Shown: piece by piece, positions 1 to 9,976 of the stretch
Layout: each line of letters starts with the position of its first letter
How positions within the stretch are numbered: the stretch's first letter is position 1
Assembly (NCBI GenBank): GCA_963682175.1
Contig: OY821772.1
Location: 20,762,743 to 20,826,742 of the forward strand
Length of the DNA: 64,000 nucleotides
DNA from: Triglochin maritima
Taxonomy: Eukaryota; Streptophyta; Magnoliopsida; Alismatales; Juncaginaceae
Direction of reading: 5' to 3'
Translations under genes and position numbers: made by a program
The notes under the pieces: generated by a model
What the model was told of the DNA's origin: nothing
The model's input: the letters and a program-made list of their open reading frames with translations, nothing else
Database searches by the model: none

Positions 1-15
1 GGACTTCATGAAATC

Positions 16-1588
16 ATGGTACTAGATATCGATGATCCCTCGACCTTTCAAGAAGCATTGGAAAGAAAGGACTCCAAACTATGGTTCAAAGCCATGGAAT
101 CCGAAATAGAATCCATGTATGATAATCAAGTATGGAACTTGGTTGACCTTCCTCGAGGGAAAAAGGCCATTCAAAATAAATGGGTTTTCAAGAGGAAGAT
201 GGATATGGATGGGAACTTGACAACCTACAAAGCGAGGCTTGTAGCAAAAGGTTTTACTCAAGGTCAAGGAATTGACTATGATGAAACTTTTTCACTGGTT
301 GCCATGTTCAAGTCTATTCGGATTATGCTCGCTATTGTCGCATTTCATGATTATGAGATATGGCAAATGAATGTCAAAATGTCGTTCCTTAATCGGGAAC
401 TTGGAGGAGGATGTGTACATGGTACAACCTCAAGGTTTTGAAGATTCAAAGAATAGCGAGAAAGTATGCAAGCTTCAAAGATCCATTTATGGATTGAAGC
501 AAGCATCAAGGAGTTGGAACAAACGCTTTGACGAAGAAGTCAAAAAGATTCGCTTCATCCAAAGTACGGAAGAACCTTGTATATACAAGAAGGTTAGTGG
601 GAGCCATATAGTGTTCTTGATCTTATATGTCGATGACATACTCCTCATGGGAAATCATATACCTTTGCTTGAGCAAACGAGAAGTTCATTGAAATATGCA
701 TTTTCAATGAAAGATATGGGTGGGGCTCAATACATCTTGGGAATCAAGATATATAGAGATAGATCCCGTAGACTCATTGGCCTAAGTCAACATACATACA
801 TTGACAAGGTCTTGGAAATGTTCAGCATGAACAACTCCAAAAAGGGCAATGTGCCAATGAGTATGGGTGTGCAACTCAAGAAGTCTCAACGTGCTGAATC
901 ACGTAAAGACTTGGAGTACATTAAAGATATCCCTTATGCTTCGGCAATAGGATCAATCATGTACGCGATGACTTGCACAAGACCCGATGTCTCATATGCT
1001 CTAAGCGTGACAAGTCGTCACCAATCCAATGCAGACCCTGAACATTGGACTGCGGAAGGTAAGTTTCTTGTTTATGGCGGACAAAGGGAATTAATAGCCG
1101 AGGGCTATTCGGATGCCAGTTTCATGACTGATCCCGACAATAGAAGGTCGCAATCAGGATACGTCTACCTTCCAAATGGTGGAGCTGTGAGTTGACGTAG
1201 TTGGAAGCAAAGCACTATGACCGACTCAACCACCGCTTCTGAAGCAATGGTTGTCGCTGAAGCGAGCAAGGAAGGAGTGTGGATTAAGAAGTTCCTTGAA
1301 GAGCTTGGAGTAGTTCCCTCAAGCGAGGGACCAGTAGAGCTATTTTGCGATAATAGTGCATCTATCTCGCAAATCAAGGATCCCAAAGCACACCACAAAG
1401 TGAAGTACATGGATCGTAAGTACTTTGTCACACGTGACTTCATCAACGAGGGCAAAATAAATATGTTATGGGTGGACACAAACAGGAACACAGTTGATCC
1501 ATTCATCAAACCCTTATCCCAAGCCAAGGGCGAAATGCATTTCGAGTCCATGGGTCTGAGGAACCATGTGGATTGGCTTGATGAGTGA
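16..1588 (+). pseudogene. Ty1/copia pol remnant: reverse transcriptase and RNase H
   Basis: This is the 3' half of a copia polyprotein; its 5' part lies outside the window. Seen: reverse transcriptase blocks (KWVFKRKMDMDG, KARLVAKGFTQ), the catalytic YVDDILL motif near 627, YILGIKIYRD, then RNase H blocks (GYSDASF, CDNSASISQ) and the usual C-terminal region before the stop at 1588. It is broken. The frame shifts near 400-412, a stop follows GGAVS at about 1195, and about 15-20 residues are missing around 1050. The first catalytic Asp block, usually MDVKTAFLN, reads MNVKMSFLN, so the Asp is Asn. The polypurine tract and LTR follow directly, so this is the 3' end of one element. It should be catalytically dead. 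The family call is secure from the motifs. Confidence 0.93.
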
Positions 1589-1658
1589 TTAGAGAGGGTT
1601 ATCCTAGTTATTATTGTTTTATACATTGAGAATGTATGAGAGAGAAAATTTTGATAAC

Positions 1659-1678
1659 AAGTGGAAGATTGAAAGAAA
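1659..1678 (+). other. Polypurine tract of the copia element
   Basis: The purine-rich AAGTGGAAGATTGAAAGAAA lies directly before the TG that opens the LTR. The related copia at 35267 has GTGGGAGATTGAAGGGAA in the same place. This is the expected plus-strand primer site of a copia element. Confidence 0.75.
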
Positions 1679-2321
1679 TGTGTTCTAAAAGTTTTACTTT
1701 TATATGTCAATTATTATGAATTGGATGTGCAAACATTTTGTTCCTTGATTATGGTATTCGTCTTTTGGAAGTGTTAAGGAAGATGCGCTGGGTCCTTAAC
1801 CGTAGAGCTCTAAAAGATAATGGTTTACATAAATCAAAAGTTATTCACAATCATGGTAATTAACATGGAACATTAATTACTGAGATAAGATTGTCGTGTT
1901 GGTCATTGATTGTTGTAGCTCTACAAATAATTGACGACAAGAGTATATAAAAGAGGAAAAGATTACTTTTATATATTGAATAAACCTAACAAGTAAAACA
2001 TTATGGAATTGTGTTTCGTGTCATTAATAATTTTACTGTGTCTTGGATCCTAAGATATGAGACTCCGGAGTTTGATGAACACTCGGAGGCAAATCCGTGG
2101 ACGATTCAACGGGCAACGCAACTCCGGATCTTCAAAAGGTTTTAGAGAACCTTTAGGTATGATTCTACTTTTGTGGTTTATTTTAATAAATGTAGGGTTG
2201 CATGTTATTAGAATAAACACAAAGCAATGTACATAAAAATTGTTGAAAATATGAAAATGATATTGTATGTTGTATTAATTTTTTTTAAATATATACATAC
2301 ATAGGGACACGAAATCCTACA
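1679..2321 (+). repeat. Copia 3' LTR, short form (643 bp)
   Basis: Starts TGTGTTCTAAAAG and ends GAAATCCTACA, the same termini as the about 2.1-kb LTRs at 27870, 35267 and 37385. It matches the first 370-380 bp of those LTRs, then jumps to their last part at TGAACACTCGGAGG. About 1.48 kb of the long form is absent, including its TATA box and inverted-repeat array. It is followed directly by the interior of an Athila-like LTR, so the copia element sits inside that LTR. Confidence 0.85.
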
Positions 2322-3539
2322 TCTGGGACAGCCAATTGGCGGTCCAAATTGGTCCAAAGGTTTCATGGTTGAGTCAGGTCGTGTATTATGTTGTTTTATG
2401 TCCATTTATAGTATGTGTTTAGTCCCACACCGGGGGATTGTCCCCAGTTACCTTTTTTCATGCCTATAAATAAAACTCTTCCTCCTCATTTGTATTCACC
2501 TCATTGCTTGGTGGCATTCTCTCTACTTGTAGTAATCCTTGGAGCAAAAACTCACGGTAGAGAAGAATACTACTAGTAATGTGAGTTATTTAATAAACTA
2601 GGTTTTCATTGTTTTGTTCTCATGTTCTCTTTTTTATGCATGCTTATCTTAGTCTTGTTTCTTTGATCTTAGGCTAACTTAGTTAGAATGTCTCTTTTCT
2701 TCTTTAGTTTAATTGCTAGCATAATGTGTAGTGAGTAGATCCATCCCCTTTGGGGGTGGAGATGATGTTCATATATATTGTGAAGTTTGGATGTTTGATG
2801 AATTTTTGATTGTGTAGACTTGCATGTTTTGTATGTTTATTGGAGGGGGAGTATTTTAATCATCTACATGTTGGGGAATTTTGATGGGTTTTGCCATAAG
2901 ATTTAGACATTTTCCATGCTTAGTTTTGTCATGTTTATTGACTGAAATTTCCTTTTGAATATGTTACATGTTAGTTATGTGTTTGTATTTGTGTTTGCTT
3001 GCTTGATTGATTGAAGAAACTTTATTTTGTTGGGTTTTGCCATAACATTTATACACCTCCCATACTTAGCTTTGTTCTTCACATGAGTTTATGATTTTTT
3101 GATGAGTCTTGTCATATCTTTAGACACTTCTCATGCTGAGCCTAATCTTATGATAATCAAGTAGTAATTGCTGATACATTGTGTGAATGGATTGATAGGT
3201 TTTGACACATCTTTAGACACTTCCTATGCATGACAACACACACACAACACATACATGCTTACATGCATCATTCATCACTTATTTCACTTCATATGTGCAC
3301 ACACTCCACCCCTTAGAGATTTCTCTTATTGATTTCTAATTTTTCGTTGCTTTCTTTCACATTTCTTACTTATTAATTTAGTATAGTTTAACTTTAGCGT
3401 AATCACATATTTTCTCCCTTTATTCGCCACTTGATTTCTGACAAACCAGAGGCTACTCACCTCCCTGCGGATCGACCCGTACTTGCCACCGCTTCATCGT
3501 GGTCGTGCACTTGCGGTCTAAATTTAAAACGTTTAAACA
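2322..3539 (+). repeat. Athila-like gypsy LTR, 3' part
   Basis: Matches the LTRs at 51982 and 58749 along its length: a GCCAATTGGCGGTCC-like block, TAGTCCCACACCGGGG, a TATA box (CTATAAATAA) near 2464, TTGCTTGGTGGCATTCTCTCT, GGATCGACCCGTACTTGCC, and an end in TTTAAACA. The 5' part would lie left of the window beyond the copia insertion. No open reading frame of note. Confidence 0.85.
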
Positions 3540-3559
3540 CTTAGATACCGGTGAGTGAC

Positions 3560-5095
3560 GCTTAATTGGGTCTGTTATAAACGCTTTAGCTAAACCTATT
3601 GACAGTAGAGGTGAAATTGCATCTTCTGAATCTCATTTAATAGAATCTCCTGGTCCGTGTATTATTTCGAGGGATTCTGTATATGAGCATCTTCAAATAG
3701 GTCTTATTGCTATTGATTCCTTCCACTCTCATATGAAGTTCTTGTTTCGGCAATTCAAAATTAGGTGGGGATTTTTTACTAACGATTTTTGTATTCAAAG
3801 TCATTCCATCCGGCATGCTTTGCTGTAAGACTAGTCAACTGATGTTCTAATATCAGTAGGGACTTCTTTTGGTCTATAAGGATGCATTATCTAGATAGTA
3901 TGAAGATGATAGATAGGAAGCAATCATTTTACCGTCCTTACAAGCCCTTAATACGCCCATTTTCTTGGATACAAGAATTGCAACAAGTGTACCATCTTAA
4001 GAACCCATATTAACAACTAATGACTAAGTTTCAGGGAAGGAAACTCAGTACAAACAAATATCCAGTTAGACCGAGAATATTGTTCAAAAAAGGAAAGGTA
4101 GTATTGATCTCTAATTCTCCTTTGTACGAAGGTGATCAAATAAGGACAATCAACACCTGTTGGAGGGCACTCATGTATTCATAAAACTCTAAAGAGGATC
4201 AAGTGGGACTTCTATTGGTCTGGAAAGATTCAAGAGGCTAAAACATTCATCAAAGAATGTGTTATGTGTTAGTAGTGCAAGTATGAATCAATTCACTCCC
4301 TAGACTACTCCAACCACTTTCAATACCTAAGTAAACTGTGGTGTACAGATTAAGCAAGTATGCTCACTTCATTCCTTTGTAACACCCCTACACTGCTGCA
4401 ACAGTTGCATGAGAGTTTGCTAAGGGTGTGGTGAGGCTACATGAAGTGCCCATGCTATAGTAAGTGACTGGGACACTATCTTCACACGCTCATTTTGAAA
4501 TGAACTGTTCAAAGCTCAAGGATGAACTGAAGATTAGTTCTGCCTATCATCCTAAACCAATGGTAATAAAGAAGTCTTAAGCAAATGTTTAGAGACTTAT
4601 ATATGGTGTTTTTGCTACCAGCAATAAAGAAAGTGGGTAGACTACTTAATATGAGCAGAATTTTGGTATAACAACTTACATCATTAAGCTATAGGAATCG
4701 CACCTTAAAAGGCAGTCTAGGGAAGGGCTCCATCGTCTCTACTTAGCTATGTACCAGATATTACCCAAATCATTCAGTTATAGGAACAACCTTAAAAAGT
4801 GGTCTGGGGAAGGGCTCCATTGTATCTACTCAACTATGTACCAGGTATTACTAAGGTAGAAGAAATGGGTAGGGCTTTAAAGACAAAGCAGATCCTCACC
4901 GACTTGAAATTAAAGTTGGAAGGTGCTAACAACATAATGAAGTTGTATGTGGATAAGAATTGCAACAAAAATGTTTTTGGAGTTGAGGATCTAGTGTATT
5001 TGAAGTTGCACTCCTATAAGCAAGGTTTAGTTAAGCAACCAAGCATTCACAAGTTGAATGTAAAGTACTATGGACCCCTTTCAAGCACTTTTTGA
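3560..5095 (+). pseudogene. Ty3/gypsy chromovirus-like integrase remnant
   Basis: Translation in shifting frames gives successive integrase landmarks. Near 4160-4270 is the zinc-finger part (GGHSCIHKTLKRIKWDFYW, then IKECVMC). Near 4350 is KYAHFIPL, then RLHEVP and a decayed catalytic core with Asp positions (VSDWDTIF) and SAYHPKP. At 4799-5095 is an open stretch (YLLNYVPGITKVEEM, VYLKLHSYKQ, LNVKYYGP) typical of the integrase C-terminus. Stops and frameshifts occur throughout. A block of about 80-100 bp containing GGGAAGGGCTCCAT is duplicated in tandem at about 4690-4850. The first 250 bp are unassigned. The lineage is inferred from motif wording, not from a tree. Confidence 0.82.
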
Positions 5096-5863
5096 AGGTC
5101 TCAACTAAATTCTAAAAAGGTCAAATCAAACAACGAAAGTGTAGAAATGTTCGTCCCCATCTCTTCTTGTAAGCCCTAATCGTTGTCTTCTTCTTGTCGT
5201 TCGCATAACGTCCTTTCTCCGTTTTTTCTTCCAAGGTCATATTCTCACCTTCTTCTTTGCTTCATTTTGTTTCTTTATTTTCTCCAATTTTGTTTGTGGA
5301 CTGGTTTAGTTCGTGTTTTCTGGTGTTTATCGATATTATAATTTATGATTACTTAGATTTGTTTTGGCAAAATCAACTAAATGGCAACTTCAAACAAGTT
5401 AAACGATTAGGGCAATAAAAAATTATGAATTTGTTGTTATTGGCTATTGGAATATGTGATTGAATACATACTCCAGGGGTATAGACCCCATTGTAGGGAT
5501 GGTCACGTTATTATAAATTTTAATGGACCTTTAAAGGGGCGGTCGCGTGTTCAGAGGTTTAAACAGTGATAAGTTGCCCACCTCAATAGGGGTGTTTGTC
5601 ATGGATAGACCTAGCAATTTGAAACCCAAGCCATTTAACCAAAGTAGTAATTGGTTTTGGTTGACTCATTTAACTTATGGGTCATAAACACGTAAACCCA
5701 ATAGTCCTATTTCTAAATGGATCCCAATCTAGGTTAACTCATAAGGTTTAGACGTTTAGTTCAACCCATCTAACCCAATACACAACTCATCTTTTCACCT
5801 CCTCTCCCAACCCACGCCCCAAACGACATCGACCTCCGCCGCCGGCCCTCCTCCTCCGTTCTG
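5096..5863 (+). other. 5' flank of the PPR gene; no coding feature
   Basis: AT-rich and without a supported gene. The pyrimidine-rich TCTTCTTCTTGTCG stretch near 5180-5260 resembles a plant 5' leader, but no coding frame follows. The stretch 5760-5863 is C/T-rich and GC-rich compared with its surroundings and probably includes the first untranslated exon of the PPR gene. Confidence 0.4.
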
Positions 5864-6506
5864 GTATTTCTTTTTCCTCCTTCCTCTCGGAGTGTCGGTT
5901 GGGGTTCTTCTCAAGGCCTGTGGGCTTTGTGCTACTTCCATCGAGATTGGTGTGTTGGTGTTCTAATCAGAGCTATGCTTTTGGGTTTGTTGTTGGAAGA
6001 GTGTGCTGAAGTTTTTTTCAGTTTAAACTCATCATTTATGTTTATTTTGTTGTGTGCTTTTGGTCAACAGAAATGTGTGTTCGTTTTTTGGTTTTTGAAA
6101 TTTGTTTTTTTGGTGCAGACCCATTTTCTTATTATTAAGAAACCTTAGGTTTTGGAGGGGGATTCGGGAGGTTTTGGTTTGGTTTTTGGAACAATGTGTT
6201 CTTTTTTTCTAGACCCATTGTTACACTGTGATTCAGTGAGCTCGGATTTTGGAATTCTGTGTACTTCTTATAGAATCTTTTGGATTTTAGCCACTAGAGC
6301 TCTTATCCATTTATATTTCATTAATTTACTTTTTAATCTTGCACTATGTCGTTAATTATGTTTGTTATGAATGGTCATGTTTTAACGGGTTATTCGTTTG
6401 TATTGTCTGTAATCTTATAATTCATTTCGGTAGTTTTTGTTGTTATGAATGTCCATTAATTACTGTATGTAGACGTGTAGCCTCATTGGTTTGGTTTTCT
6501 TTTCAG
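5864..6506 (+). other. Probable 5'-UTR intron of the PPR gene
   Basis: A candidate donor CTG|GTATTTC at 5864 follows a GC-rich leader. A strong acceptor, TGGTTTTCTTTTCAG, ends at 6506, and the PPR start codon lies 46 bp further on. The interval is T-rich as plant introns are. Short open frames inside it (for example 5927-6148) have no recognisable domain. The intron is inferred and not proven. Confidence 0.5.
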
Positions 6507-6552
6507 AATCATTGAGAGCTACTTTGGCTTTCTACCTGAGAAGACATCTAAG

Positions 6553-8184
6553 ATGAGCTCTGTTGTGCACCCTTGTCATTTCAGTCCAGCTGCCCAACAT
6601 GTTGTTTCTGACACTCAGTATGCAGCACAGCAAAGAGGTATTCCTCTTGAGAGAGATGTTTATAGGAACAGAAGCAGTGGTAACAGCAGCACCAGTAAAA
6701 GGCTCACCAAAACCAAGAAGGACATGTCCATGCAGCCTGTGAAATCGTTTAAACATGGTAAGAACTCCAATTCATGGTCTTGGGATGGACCTTTTGTGGA
6801 AAATGACGAAGCAACAAACAACGAATTCCTGCGGGCATACTGCGTAAATGGAAAGATTGTTGACGCTTCGAATTTGGTAGATGTCATGTCACGGGTTGGC
6901 CAGCTTCCTGATTTTCCTTCTTGTATCCACTTAGTTCGTGGACTTGTAAATGTTGACAGACTTGACAAAGCCGAACGAATTCTTCAGGTCATGGTCATGT
7001 CCGGCGGATTGCCGGATACCATCACTTACAACAAGCTCATCAGTGCCTTTTGTAGGAAAAGACAGTTAAGTTCAGCTACGCTGCTTGTTGAGGATATGGG
7101 TTTTGCTGGGTGCCCTCCTGATCCTATAACGTACAATACATTGTTTCGTTGTATGTTTGATATGTCTAAGTTTGAAGATGCAGTCTGTTTCTGGAAGACT
7201 CGGCTATCAAAAGGTTACCCTCCATATATCATCCCCCACACTGTTCTTGTGGAGCTTATTTGCAAGAAACTTGGAGTCGCTAAAGCTCTTGAGTACCTGG
7301 ATGATTTGGCTTTGGTAGGCTGTTATCCTGATATTGTAACATATAATTCCCTCATTAGTTTGATTTGTAAAGAAAACAAGCTCGAAGATGCTAAGACAGT
7401 AATTATGAATCTCCTTTCCCATGGCTTGGAGCCCAACACAGTCACATACAACACATTGCTTCATGGCTTCTGCAGCTGTGGCAAATGGGCTGAATCGGAT
7501 GAAATCATTTCGATCATGAATGGTTCATCGAATCCTCCTACTGTTGTTACATACAACATTCTGATCAACAGCTTATGTAAATATGGCCATCTTGATCGGG
7601 CCATAGATTTCCTGTATCAAATGGTATTCAGGGATTGTTTGCCAGATATGGTCACTTACAATACTTTGTTGAGTGCTCTGTGCAATGAAGGGATGGTTGA
7701 GGAAGCTCTTGACATCTTTTATTTTCTAAGGAATAGAGGCTTGCCCCTTGTGTTGATTACATACAACATCTTGATTGATAGAGTTGCAAAGAAGGGTGAT
7801 ATCAGCAGAGTGATTTCTTTGTTCAATGAGATGAATAGGGATGGTATTGTTCCTGATGAAATTACATATGGATCATTGGTTGCTGGTTTCTGCAAGTCTG
7901 ATATGATGGTTGAAGCTGTAGACATGCTTCAAACCATGGTAAAGGGAAAGTGTCGGATCAGGGCAAGTACTTTTGCGCTTGTGATTCAGGGGTTATGCAG
8001 GAAGAAGGAGATGGACCATGCCAAAGAAATACTGAAAATGATGGTTTCGCAACGTAGCAAGCCAAATACGTTTATTTATACATCCCTAATAAAAGAGATT
8101 GCTTCTTGTGAGATGGAGGAGGAGGCTGTAGAGCTGCATAAATTGTTAGTCAAGTTGAAGGTTCTTAGAGAAACAAATTGCTAG
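6553..8184 (+). CDS. P-class pentatricopeptide repeat protein, At1g08610-like
   Basis: An intact 543-residue protein. After a basic Ser/Asn-rich N-terminus (residues 1-80) come about 12 PPR units of 35 residues plus a partial one. They are marked by repeats of (I/V)TYNxL: TITYNKL, PITYNTL, IVTYNSL, TVTYNTL, VVTYNIL, MVTYNTL, LITYNIL, EITYGSL. There is no E, DYW or SMR domain, so it is P-class. Such proteins usually bind RNA in plastids or mitochondria. Wording such as VMVMSGG(L)PDTITYN and VIQGLCRKKE recalls Arabidopsis At1g08610, from memory and not a search. The N-terminus has few acidic residues, fitting an organelle transit peptide. The first ATG after the probable leader intron was taken as the start. 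This is the only host-type gene I can support here. Confidence 0.93.
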   Translation: MSSVVHPCHFSPAAQHVVSDTQYAAQQRGIPLERDVYRNRSSGNSSTSKRLTKTKKDMSMQPVKSFKHGKNSNSWSWDGPFVENDEATNNEFLRAYCVNGKIVDASNLVDVMSRVGQLPDFPSCIHLVRGLVNVDRLDKAERILQVMVMSGGLPDTITYNKLISAFCRKRQLSSATLLVEDMGFAGCPPDPITYNTLFRCMFDMSKFEDAVCFWKTRLSKGYPPYIIPHTVLVELICKKLGVAKALEYLDDLALVGCYPDIVTYNSLISLICKENKLEDAKTVIMNLLSHGLEPNTVTYNTLLHGFCSCGKWAESDEIISIMNGSSNPPTVVTYNILINSLCKYGHLDRAIDFLYQMVFRDCLPDMVTYNTLLSALCNEGMVEEALDIFYFLRNRGLPLVLITYNILIDRVAKKGDISRVISLFNEMNRDGIVPDEITYGSLVAGFCKSDMMVEAVDMLQTMVKGKCRIRASTFALVIQGLCRKKEMDHAKEILKMMVSQRSKPNTFIYTSLIKEIASCEMEEEAVELHKLLVKLKVLRETNC

Positions 8185-9061
8185 ACATGCTTTTGCTGCA
8201 TCACGGACAGACAACATCGATGAATTTGTACTTGTGCTCTTATTCACTATATTTTGGCCATAACGTTGTATCCCACGAGAGGTAACTAAAATTGTTTTCA
8301 TACCTTCCTCAATCTTTTAGCTAAGATAAGATCAAGTGTTTTCTTTATATTTTTCAAATTAAACATATCCACTACTGATCAAAAAAGAAATTACACATCA
8401 ATTTTGGGTTGTTTTTTCCTGCTGATTGTTAAATATCCTGGGAACGCTCTTATTTGCTCTGAGTGCTTCTTGGAACCCCCCCATGTCTTAGTTTGATCAG
8501 ATGGGGACCTTACCATCAGTATTCCTACGTTGGTGGTTTTTTCGGGAGAGATGACGTGTAAAAGTAAAACCTCTGAGTGTCTTTCTTCACATGTATCTTG
8601 TTCAAACATTTGATTTTATTTCTAGCAAACACAAGCATATGAAAATCTATATCCAGACGAATAAATATAGACACCCTATATATTTGTAGATCTCATATTG
8701 ATTTGAAAAATATGGGTGATATATGTCTGGATAAATGATGATAGAAAATAATTGTGTATTGTCTAACTGTTTGATACCTCATACGTATGTCCAGACAAAG
8801 ATAATTACCTATGATGTCTTTTGTGAGAGAAGCAAAACCAAAAGGTTGGAACTTATCGAGATAATCCACCTCACATTACATTAAATGTTGTGAGAGAATG
8901 TCATAATGATGAGAAATTAAATAATAATTTCTCCACATGAGTGCATTTGCTTTTAGAGTGATATCTAAGAAATGCAGGGACGAACATGCAAAATGTCTGG
9001 GTGGGCTAACGTGACATTTTTGGATTTGTGCTGCTTACTTTTCCACCCATCGTGATGGAGC
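8185..9061. other. 3' flank of the PPR gene; no coding feature
   Basis: AT-rich. The PPR 3' UTR presumably ends in the first few hundred bases. No open frame with recognisable content and no convincing transposon end were seen. Confidence 0.4.
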
Positions 9062-9070
9062 TAAAAGAAG

Positions 9071-9660
9071 AGAACTACTAAACGTCGCCCCAAAACTACT
9101 TAAATCGCCCCTTGAAATTACCAAATTGCCCTTAACAATATATTTAATACCCATATCGTCTCGTGTCTTTAAACAAGGTTTTTGACTCAGTTTTACTAAC
9201 ATTCCTAGTACCAACACCACGAAAATGTCTGGCGAAACACTTAGATCAGGCGAAGTAACGGAGGCGTCGTACATAGACGCCTGTCCCATGGGCGGAGCGT
9301 CTGGGTAAAATGCCTCCCCGATGGGTAAGACGTCTGAGTAAAATGCCTCCCTCATGGGGGAGACGTCTTAGCCAGACGCCCCCTCCTACGTGGGGCGGCT
9401 CCGTCAGACGCCCGTAATTTTTTATTATTTTTTTATTAAAAAGATGTTAGATATTTTACCAGATTCGAGTACACTGGGGCGTCCGTTGGTTCATTACTGA
9501 CCTCCAAAACATTATTTTTTATGATTATAAGAGGAATATGAAGAGAGATGTGTGATAGGAGGGTAAAATGTCGCGTTATAGCAGTAGAAATGAGAGAAGG
9601 GCAAAATGATAATTTCAAGGGGCGATTTAAGTAATTTTGGGACGATGTTTAGCAATTCAG
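9071..9660 (-). mobile_element. 590-bp non-autonomous deletion derivative of the PMD/OTU MULE
   Basis: The left end (GAACTACTAAACGTCGCCCC from 9072) is nearly identical to the right end of the 6.5-kb MULE for over 100 bp. The right end is its inverted partner (GGGACGATGTTTAGCAATTC). Inside the left end is a plus-strand copy of transposase exon 1 (ATG at 9221, SGE then a GTAACG donor), followed by a short GC-rich array. Inside the right end, on the minus strand, is a copy of PMD exon 1 (after TCATAAAAAATA; the second codon block is altered). Everything between the two first introns is gone, and the unit is inverted relative to its neighbour. Possible 9-bp duplications (TAAAAGAAG, TAAAAAAAT) match at only 7 of 9. 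Confidence 0.82.
9267..9415. repeat. GC-rich inverted-repeat array in the deletion derivative
   Basis: Alternating GGCGTCT-like and AGACGCC-like 7-mers around CCCCATGGGG-like centres, at a spacing of about 27 bp. It follows transposase exon 1, exactly where the large MULE has its array. Shorter than the arrays at 10081 and 15860. Confidence 0.8.
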
Positions 9661-9830
9661 TAAAAAAATGTCGCGTTATAGCCGAAGTAATTTTGGGAGC
9701 TCACCCATCATTTTCCTTTTTATGATGTATCCTAACACGTAAATGCATCCAACTTTTTTCTATGAACTTGTATACATTTTACTTCCGGAAAGAATCAGGA
9801 AATTAACACATTCTCGATGTGATTTATAAC
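9661..9830. other. Spacer between two MULEs, with a repeated MULE-end footprint
   Basis: At 9667-9700 it repeats AATGTCGCGTTATAGC and AGTAATTTTGGGA, which also occur at 9567 and 9630 inside the right end of the 590-bp element. This looks like the trace of an imprecise excision or a local duplication of the element end. The rest is anonymous AT-rich DNA. Confidence 0.55.
9822..9830. repeat. Left target-site duplication of the 6.5-kb MULE
   Basis: ATTTATAAC lies next to the left terminal repeat and pairs with ATTTATAAT at 16331-16339, with one mismatch over 9 bp. Confidence 0.75.
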
Positions 9831-9893
9831 TGAACTGCTAAACATCGCCCCAAAATTACTTAAATCGCCCCTTGAAATTACCAAATTGCCCTT
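9831..9893 (+). repeat. Left terminal inverted repeat of the 6.5-kb MULE
   Basis: From GAACTGCTAAACATCGCCCC through TTGAAATTACCAAATTGCCCTT. The complement is at 16267-16330, with four mismatches counted by eye. The same sequence opens the decayed copy at 17571. Confidence 0.9.
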
Positions 9894-9907
9894 CCTCCTA
9901 TTTTTGC

Positions 9908-9916
9908 TTATATATC
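9908..9916 (+). promoter_or_regulatory. TATA box of the PMD gene
   Basis: TTATATATC lies about 65 bp upstream of the PMD start codon. The same element (TTTATATATCT) is kept at 17646 in the decayed copy at the same place, which supports its role. Confidence 0.6.
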
Positions 9917-9976
9917 TCACAATTTCACTCTTTTTTCAAAACTTTCTCTTCCTATACCTACTACACAAGATTACGA

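Noticed and set aside
5927..6355. Two hydrophobic open frames upstream of the PPR gene
   Set aside because: They fall in the probable 5'-UTR intron; the T-rich composition explains the Phe/Leu-rich translations.
8640..8830. Weak inverted repeat (ATCCAGACG and TGTCTGGAT) suggesting a MITE
   Set aside because: Arms are short and imperfect, and no flanking duplication could be found.
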